NCBI GenBank assembly: GCA_022828595.1
Contig: JAKGHH010000001.1
Span: 116,324,999 to 116,388,998 of the forward strand
Length of the DNA: 64,000 nt
Direction of reading: 5' to 3'
From: Nelumbo lutea
Lineage: Eukaryota; Streptophyta; Magnoliopsida; Proteales; Nelumbonaceae
In this document: one piece after another, positions 56,901 to 64,000 of the stretch
How positions within the stretch are numbered: the first letter of the stretch is position 1
How the letters are laid out: every line of letters begins with the position of its first letter
The notes under the pieces: model-generated
Database searches by the model: none
Told to the model about the DNA's origin: nothing
What the model saw: the letters and a program-made list of their open reading frames with translations, nothing else
Made by a program: the position numbers and the translations under genes

Positions 56901-57144
56901 CTTACCGAAGACAAAAGCAACAACTTCTTCATCTCATTATCATTACAAGGATGCATGCATGATCGGTAGATCAATTAGCAATTTAGCCTGGCTGTATAGT
57001 TAATTGTGGAACCAATGATAATTAATGCCCCACACCAGCTACTGTGGAAGGAAGTCTAGATGTGTTCCTCACACATACCTCACATCATATCATAACCAAA
57101 CATTAGGAACATTTCTCGTATTTGTATAATTAAGTTGTTTTGAA

Positions 57145-58310
57145 TGCACAATGGGATGTAATGTGGAACTCGTGTTTTATGAACGCATGGGTTTACTGGA
57201 TGCTTGAACCGGCCGACGAAAAGCGATGACGTTGGTCGTATGACATTAAATGTAATGTTAACTGGCCTTTGGCAGTTAACTGAAGTAATTGGTTGAATCA
57301 GACACAAAATGACAAAAAATGCATCTATTCTTTCAGTTCGAATTCCCACTCCTTTCCTCCCATTTTTTGTTTTTCTCCTCCATCGAACTCGGAAAAATTT
57401 TAGTTGTTGGGGGCCGCAGCCTATGCTGTTGAGAGAATAGGTGAACTGTTTATGACATGCCCAGCACAGAAACTCTCTCAACAGTCTATGCTGTTCGGCC
57501 CCAACAGCCAAAATTAACCCCACCGAGCCCTACCCCATAATCACCTGCGTCCGTCAACATTGGAAGCCACTGGTGGCGAGGGGAAAATCATTCAATGGTA
57601 CGTTCTCTGGCCCTTCTTCTTCTTCCTCTTCCTCTTTCTCTCCCTCTTCTTCTTCCTACAAACCTAATGTTCTTTCTGATTTTCTATTTTCAACAGATTG
57701 AAGAACCACAACTCACACCAACGGTCTGTTTCATCTGAACGAAGGTGAGTTACCCGAACCAAGTAATATTGGTTAAACTACTAAACCAACGCAGAAGTGT
57801 TACTTCTGTTTCTTCTTCTTCTGAAGTAACAAACAGGAGAAAATTTACTAATAACTAGGGGTTCGGGTAACTCACCTGTCCGGATGAAAATTGACTGCCG
57901 GTGTGATTTGTGATTCTTTGATTTATTGAAAATAGAAAACCAGAAAGAACATTAGGTTTGTAAGAAGAAGAAGAAGAATAGCGGTCAGAGAATGTACCGC
58001 CAAATGATTTTTCTCTCGCCGTCGATGGCTATCACGTTGACGGACACCGGTGTGGATTGAGCTCATCGGTGCTTGTGGGGTAGGGTTCTGTGGAGGAGAA
58101 ACAGAAAATGGGAGGAGTGGGAGTTTGAACTAAGAGGATAGATGCGTTTTCTGTCATTTTGTGCCTAGTTCAATTGGCCACTTCAGTTAACGGCCAAAGG
58201 ACCATTTGCATTACATTCAATGTCGCCCAAGCGAGTGGTCACTTATGATTGGCGGGTTCATGTATCCCCGGAACCCACGGGTTGACAGAACACAAACTCT
58301 ATGATGTGAG
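57145..58310. repeat. Long foldback element, possibly MULE-related
   Basis: Two arms of about 500 bp are inverted copies of each other and meet near 57800-57810. Inner pair: AAGGTGAGTTACCCGAACC (57743-57761) and GGTTCGGGTAACTCACCT (57860-57877). Middle pair: ACCTAATGTTCTTTCTGATTTTC and its inverse at about 57940-57962. Outer pair: TGGAACTCGTGTTTTATGAA and the inverse of CAGAACACAAACTCT. The ORF at 57080-57523 lies in the arm and is not a gene. The target duplication was not resolved. Confidence 0.75.
57395..57516. repeat. Small MITE nested in the left foldback arm
   Basis: About 122 bp absent from the right arm. Its ends are inverted: AATTTTAGTTGTTGGGGGCC and, reversed, AATTTTGGCTGTTGGGGCCG, and the match continues through CTATGCTGTTGAGAGA. 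It therefore inserted after the foldback element formed. Confidence 0.75.
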
Positions 58311-58322
58311 GAGCAAATCGTG

Positions 58323-58342
58323 TGTATATATATATATATATA
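58323..58342. repeat. (TA)n microsatellite
   Basis: About ten TA units. Confidence 0.85.
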
Positions 58343-61300
58343 CTCATATATAGTGGAATAGGGGATGGACATATAGCATATTGTGTAACCAATTATAATG
58401 TCCCACACCAGTCATAAATGATAACTGAAAAATTGAGTGGTTGTGGGCCATATGCATTTTATGGCTGGCATGGGGCATTGTCATTGGTTCCACAGCCCAT
58501 TATACAGCCACTGTGTTCAGTTAATCTAAACTCCCTTTAAGCTTCCATGTAGAAGCAACTTGGTTAGGACTTGCACATGATATTGTTTTATATGAGTAAG
58601 GATTAGCTGAAAACAATAGCTGCTTGATGGGCCGTAGAACCTATGATAACTCTCCATGCTGGTAATAAAATACAAGGGACTCACAACCATTTAATTTTTC
58701 ACTATGGGCCCCATATATTTTATCACTCAACAGCTAATGAACCTCTTTACTAGCTAGTTAGCCAGATGTTCACAGTGGTGGAGCCAAGAATTTTCTTTCT
58801 TTTTCTTTTTTTTTTTTTTTTTTGGGAGGGGGGGGGAGACCAAGTTAAGCAATAAAAGGTTTGGGTTTATTACAGGTTTTTTAAGAAAAACAATCACTTT
58901 TTTTTTGGGGAGTAGCATTTTATCTCAAGCTTTTTTCTTTTATTTTGGGGAGAGGGGAGGGGGGGGGTGGCAAGTACCACTTTATTAAGTTTTTTGACCC
59001 TGACTCCATTTACTGACTATATAAATAAGATTGAGTTTGGAAGGAGTACAAATGTAAATATGTAGAGTGCAAAATCATATATTTTGTATTATTTTGTATG
59101 TATTTACGCTGTATATATTTGCATTTGTACTCTTTGCAAACTGAGCCTAAAGGTTTAAACAAAAAGTTTTGGGGGGCCAAAGACCCCCCACCGAAATACT
59201 TGACTCCGCCCTTGTTCAACAAATAGGTCTGTAAATAATATTGTAACTTTGAAGTTTATTTCATTATCTTCTTTCATTGATGAATTCACTGTATCGAGAA
59301 GTTAGCTTGATCATAGACTTCCAATGCTGTAACGAAGCTCTTGAAAGGAGTCTGAATGGCTGGAAACGAAATCATATATAGTGGGCTGAGTGGGCTAGGC
59401 AAACCTATCATGACTAGACCTGTTTACAGGTTGGGCTTCGGACCTAAATTTACACTATATCAGGCTTGGACTTTAACTTTGATCTATATCAGGCTTGGCC
59501 CATGAATAGGTCTAATCACAAGTGAACATGTCAGTATTCTGTACATATAAGATGTGGATCTCACATGGGCCCTATATACATTGAACATGGAGTGTTAGCT
59601 CATGATATGAGTCCCAGCCCATCCAGTCCAATAAGCTTTCTATCGTGTCATATAGATAACCCGATGGAAAAGCGGTATCTTAAGGTAATTCAAATTAAAA
59701 GAAACAAAAAGGAAGAAGAAAAGCTTATTACCCTTTACATGAAAAAATGATGCATCAAAATCTTGCCCAAGGATGAATGCACTAGAATAGATCGTCCCAA
59801 TTAAAGAAAAATTTTAATATTTTTTTTACTTTCAACAAAAAATTAGTGTCTCTTCTCTTCCTTTCATCTGGATTTATTTGTAGTTTCTATATTAAACGTC
59901 CTTAGTGTTTTCAAAATTTTCTTTTTCTTTTTGCTGAATCATTTGAACATTTTCATGTAAAATTATAGAACAATTCTTTTTCGAAGTGTAGATAATATCG
60001 AACTTCTTCACCTAGCTACATTTATAGGCAGTACAAATATACAAGTTTGACATCCTCGTATTAAGCAGAATTTCTGGCTTGTTAGTCCTTAGCCTTACAT
60101 ACGGTGTTACTGCATCTGCACCCCACTGAGCGTGCCTGATAGGCGCATCTCAGTGTGGATTGCGAATATCTCCCATAGTTGTCATTGGGAGATATTCCTT
60201 CCTTCAAAATCAAATTATTATTTACAATAAAAAAGCTCTCAAAATCGAAAATAACAAGATATTCCTTCCTTCAAAAAAAAAAATCAACAAGATATTGAAA
60301 TGCATTTTCATTTTTTATATTTTCTAAATTTAAATCACAACTTTAAAATCTAAATGCATGTATTTAAATTTAAAAATTTTCAAATTATGAAATATAAATA
60401 CATTTAGACTAAAGCTCTTAGCACAGGTGCTAAGAATGGCCCATCATGATTGATCACCATTACTCTAGGCTGTGAGAAATAAAAGTAAGCGATGAACATT
60501 TGACAAGAGTTGCTTTTAAAAATATAACAATATAAAGCAAAAACACTTCTAACTTCTAATCCCCAAAGAACAAAGCCTAAAAAACGGATTAAAAGCACGA
60601 ATCCTGAATCTTATCCAAATACAACTTTTTTTATGTATATCATTATGCCTTTTTTTTTCTTCTTCTATTTGAATCTGGATATGCTGCGCGTACGCTATGA
60701 ATGGGACACTACAGGCCAGCAGATCTGATGCTCCTATTAACTATTTCACTAAGGTTGTAAATGAAGATATGTCTGATATGCTGGTAAAGGTGTATTGGGC
60801 AGTACCGGTATTTTATTTTATTTATTTTTTATTTTTTTTCAAAACTGATTCAGAGAGGCTGATTTAAGGCTCATCATCCCCTGAATCAGTTAGAACCCTG
60901 ATACATCTTGTAAGGACATATCAGGATGCTCCCAATACAATACATAACAATCAATATGGACTAATATATATCGATACTTTGAACCTTGATTTCACTGCAC
61001 CACTACCCAGTTTGAACGTATAATTTTGTCCACCAATACTTGCAAAGAGTAGTTGTATTGAAGAAAGGGCGTAAGATTTGTAACAGGTAGAAGATATTTC
61101 AGGATAATGAAGATTTGTATAAGACTTTAGGAAGGGAAAGATGGGCCATTTGTTTTAATGGGGTGACAATTGGTGGGACATGGTACTTAATTATTTATGT
61201 AGCATTTTTGCAACACTCTCTCCAATGATACGGAAAGAAAAAATTGTTGGTTTATATATATTAGATTTTAAGAAAATATATATATATATATATATATTTT

Positions 61301-61985
61301 TTGCAAAAGTAATTGTTTTAGAATTTTGGAGATTAGAAAGATTTAAAGAGACTTCAAAAGGTAATGGAGGCTAGCTACTTTTGGAGTAGAAGAAATCAAG
61401 GTGCAAGGTTTTCAAATAGATCTTTGTTTTGAGAAGGCTACTGTAAAAAAATGCAGCTGAGTGAAGAAGAGTAAGGAGAATATGATTGAAGTGTATGGTA
61501 TCATGGGGACATTGAGATCTGCTGGTTACCAATTGGATTGCTGATTGGAATGTACGTTCAAACATGTAGATACAGGTAGGGGTGAGTAATTGGTTTACAA
61601 TGTAAAATTGAATTAAAACCGAAATTTTTTGTTCAATTTTCGATTATTTCAGTTCAAATTAAATTTATTTAATATATTAATGTACATATATGATGCCAGT
61701 AGATCCAGATGAGGTTAAAGCTAGCAAGAGTGTGTTGTATGATGCCGTTGAAGATGGACCAATGTCTTTCATGAGCAAATCTGATGTGGTCAGCATCTTT
61801 GTGAATATGTTTAAAGGTGGTGGATTGCAGGCAATAATTACAACCAAAAAATAAAACGATTGCAGGTAATGTTCAAAATATTGATTGCAGGTGGTGGATT
61901 CATATCTTTTTTTTTTTTCTTTTTTGTCAAGCCCAAGAAAATGATACAACCTTTTTGGCAGCAAAAAAAGAAACTAAGAAAAAAA
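58343..61985. other. AT-rich spacer with homopolymers
   Basis: Contains T-runs at 58807-58823 and 60650-60659, G-runs at 58828-58837 and 58958-58967, and (TA)n at about 61276-61299. No supported gene. The last exon of the SNARE gene to the right could lie here but was not recognised. Confidence 0.5.
59029..59150. repeat. Foldback MITE (family D), copy 3
   Basis: GATTGAGTTTGGAAGGAGTA at one end and inverted TACTCTTTGCAAACTGAGCC at the other, with ACAAATGTAAATATG / ATATATTTGCATTTGT between. Confidence 0.7.
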
Positions 61986-62400
61986 GTTTGACTTTAGAGA
62001 ATAGCCAAGGTACTATGAAAAATAAATTAAAAAAAAAAAAGGCTTTACAAAGTAACCTGCATTCTTCCAGAGACCCTTTAAATTTCAAAATCAATAGTTT
62101 GGCTTTAGAGAGTAGCCAAGGTACATTACTATTGGAAAAAATAAAAATAAAAAAAGGCTTTACAAAGTAACCTGCATTACAGCCTTTGGTGATTACTTCC
62201 TGAGATCCTTCGAACTTCAAAAGCCATAGTTTGGCTTTAGAGACCAGCCAAGGTACAGAAAAATTAAAAAATTAAAGAAAAAATAAAAGCTTTACAAAAT
62301 AACCTGCATTACAACTTTCAACTTTTGGTGATCCATCTATTACTTCCAGAAACCCTTTAAACTTCAAAATCCATAACTTGGCTTTAGAGAGTAGCCAACT
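61986..62400. repeat. Degenerate minisatellite, 3.2 copies
   Basis: Units start at 61987, 62098, 62230 and 62377 with TTTGGCTTTAGAGAGTAGCC. Each continues through an A-rich stretch, GGCTTTACAAAGTAACCTGC and ACCCTTTAAACTTCAAAATC. Unit lengths are about 111, 132 and 147 bp, differing by internal insertions. It sits just downstream (minus sense) of the SNARE exon at 62491, so probably in its next intron. Confidence 0.85.
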
Positions 62401-62490
62401 GAACTCATCTTTTAGAAAATTTGGACCATAAATAGACTAAGACGAAGCAAAATAATGCAAACAAAATCACATGAAAGACATGGTTTGAAC

Positions 62491-62819
62491 CTTGCTGGAT
62501 GATGCCCTTATTCAACCTCCTCATGTTATTTTTCACCCCTGCTTGAGCTTTGATCAAGGTCATTTGCTGTTTTAAGAACAAAAACCAAAGAAATTATTAG
62601 AAAGTAGCATCCATCATTTCCTTGCCAAGAAGAGAAGATGCTAATAAACTGGTAAGAATATTCAAGATATACATATTTTGTATTCTGTACCTAAAGTCTA
62701 CTAGTTGTTAATAAATGAACAAAAGTTTTTTCATCAACCAAGATTCAGATTTTCAACCTTACCAACCGTGTGATGAAGTCATTCTGAAATTTTGCTTCTG
62801 ACCCTATGTCTTGAGCTAC
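62491..62819 (-). CDS. SFT1-like Qc-SNARE, two internal exons (partial gene)
   Basis: Exon at 62763-62819 (57 bp) reads VAQDIGSEAKFQNDFITRL and is bounded by cactgcag| and |gtaagg. Exon at 62491-62566 (76 bp) reads QMTLIKAQAGVKNNMRRLNK then GIIQQ and is bounded by aaaacag| and |gttcaa. Joined they give a continuous SNARE heptad region. The Q beginning the second exon (after the Leu that ends the first) fits the central Q layer. From memory this matches the plant Bet1/SFT1-like SNARE group of the Golgi. Earlier exons probably lie beyond 64000. The tail exon with the membrane anchor was not found. Both exons are undamaged, so a working gene is likely but unproved. Confidence 0.72.
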
Positions 62820-63975
62820 CTGCAGTGTTATATTTGAGTAAGAACATATATAATGAAATTAACTCAAAGGGAAAGCAGTATGGCACTAAGATGATAACAA
62901 CTAAATACAAACACAAACAGACAGACAATAACTATTATTTGAAAAAAATAGGAAAGCACTTAGTCATGGAGGAATTATGTGAAACTGATAATTATGCAAC
63001 AGTGTTACATTTTGTCATGGTTCTTTTGTTTTCAACATTTAGCTTGTCTCATAGAATTTTTATATAAATTAATCCATTCAGACAAGATTCCATTCATGTT
63101 GCACTGTAACATTGGATTTCCACAATATAAGAGCTTAGGGGGATTCTGTTGATTCTATTATGATGTTCTACATCTAGCCAGTCCAGTTTCTTGGTGGAAT
63201 TGAAGCAAACTACTTAATATTAAGATATCTTTGATCAATGAGGGGTCAACAAAACCAAATTCTTTAGATCAGGAATATTTCTGAAGAGTACTAGCAACAC
63301 AGAAGATAAATGCAACCCACAGATGCCTACAGTACTAGTAGTGAGCATTTAAAAAATACAAAAATAACCAGAGCCGGTATATTATGAGAAAGCTTGTGGC
63401 TCGTGGAAAAACTTAGAATAGCATTTTCCACATTCCCCTATTTAAAATTCTCAGTTATTCATTTTATTATTTTATAAGTAAGATATTGGGCAAACAAGCA
63501 CGAGAACAGAGGTTTAAGTCTAAGAGTGATCGCTTTGTAAAAAAAAAAAGCCAGATATTAGGTCCATATCCAATCCACCCTTCCCAAAACTCCAGTTAGC
63601 TGGAACAAGCACTGGGTAGTGACCTCTTTGTTTTGAAACTGATTTCTAGGTCTGGATCTATGGGCCTTCAAATTTAGCCCATGAACAAATCCCCACCCCG
63701 CACAAACAAAATAGCCACTAAATAAGAGATACTGAAAATAGGAAGCATTATATCAACTTCCGATTCTTCTGTTATGGCTGCTATAGCTTCCTCATAAGGA
63801 CACTTAGCAAGTTAGAAATTCTGGTTTTACCAGTGTGCATTGAATACACCAATCCATTTGTTTAAGCTGGAAAGTAATGGAGGCAGGCAATAAGATCTTG
63901 GAGGTTGAAGAGAGGAACAATATCAGGCTATCAGCTGACTACAGCCACAGCCCTGATGTTCAGACAGTCTAAAAC
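62820..63975. other. Spacer or upstream intron of the SNARE gene
   Basis: No exon with good splice sites was recognised. The 91-residue plus-strand ORF at 62792-63067 overlaps the SNARE exon on the other strand and is not supported. Confidence 0.45.
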
Positions 63976-64000
63976 GAGAGAGAGAGAGAGAGAGAGAGAG
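63976..64000. repeat. (GA)n microsatellite at the window end
   Basis: At least 12 GA units running off the window. Confidence 0.9.

Noticed and set aside
57080..57523. 147-residue ORF
   Set aside because: Falls in the foldback arm and nested MITE. Not conserved in the opposite arm.
1..64000. CRISPR arrays, tRNA, rRNA, bacterial operons or riboswitches
   Set aside because: None seen. The tandem repeats present are microsatellites, minisatellites and LTR repeats of plant type.

Overview
The window is nuclear DNA of a flowering plant. It has spliced genes with plant introns, plant-only families (classical arabinogalactan protein, GT61 glycosyltransferase, SEPALLATA-type MADS box), Ty1/copia and Ty3/gypsy-Tat retrotransposons, a CACTA transposon, several MITE families and AT-rich spacers. 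I cannot name the species. Most of the sequence is transposon-derived. Proposed ORFs that start at TTG or CTG were re-started at the first ATG, because this is eukaryotic DNA.

Layout. 1-1.8 kb: MITE debris and a GA microsatellite. 1.8-9.4 kb: Copia-A, a decayed minus-strand copia element with long LTRs, TSD CAAAC, inserted inside a small hAT-like MITE whose two halves flank it. 10.2-10.7 kb: an intact classical AGP gene (minus). 11.9-22.2 kb: a full-length but inactivated Tat-lineage gypsy element (plus) with TSD CTAAT, a second archaeal-type RNase H, and a separate antisense gene with its own TATA box and two introns. 22.6-23.2 kb: an LTR-like remnant. 25-26.4 kb: a 70-bp tandem duplication, a RNase H relic and a second hAT-like MITE. 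26.4-31.5 kb: a CACTA-like element that carries exons 2-8 of a SEPALLATA-type MADS-box gene, without the MADS exon and with broken splice sites and a stop codon. 32.6-33.2 kb: a solo LTR with a perfect TSD. 33.7-38.4 kb: Copia-B (minus, short LTRs). 41.8-42.6 kb: an intact proline-rich membrane protein gene of the TED6/TED7 type (plus). 43.6-48.4 kb: Copia-C (minus), fairly young, with non-canonical TA...TA LTR ends. 52.0-52.6 kb: a patatin-like gene fragment (minus). 54.75-56.65 kb: an intact two-exon GT61 glycosyltransferase gene (plus). 57.1-58.3 kb: a foldback element with a smaller MITE nested in one arm. 62.0-62.8 kb: a minisatellite and two exons of an SFT1-like Qc-SNARE (minus). The rest is AT-rich spacer.

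Functional content. The three genes that look intact (AGP, TED7-like, GT61) all act in the secretory pathway or cell wall. They do not form an operon-like unit and are separated by transposons. The two most unusual structures are the CACTA element with a captured, decaying SEPALLATA fragment and the intron-bearing antisense gene inside the Tat retrotransposon.
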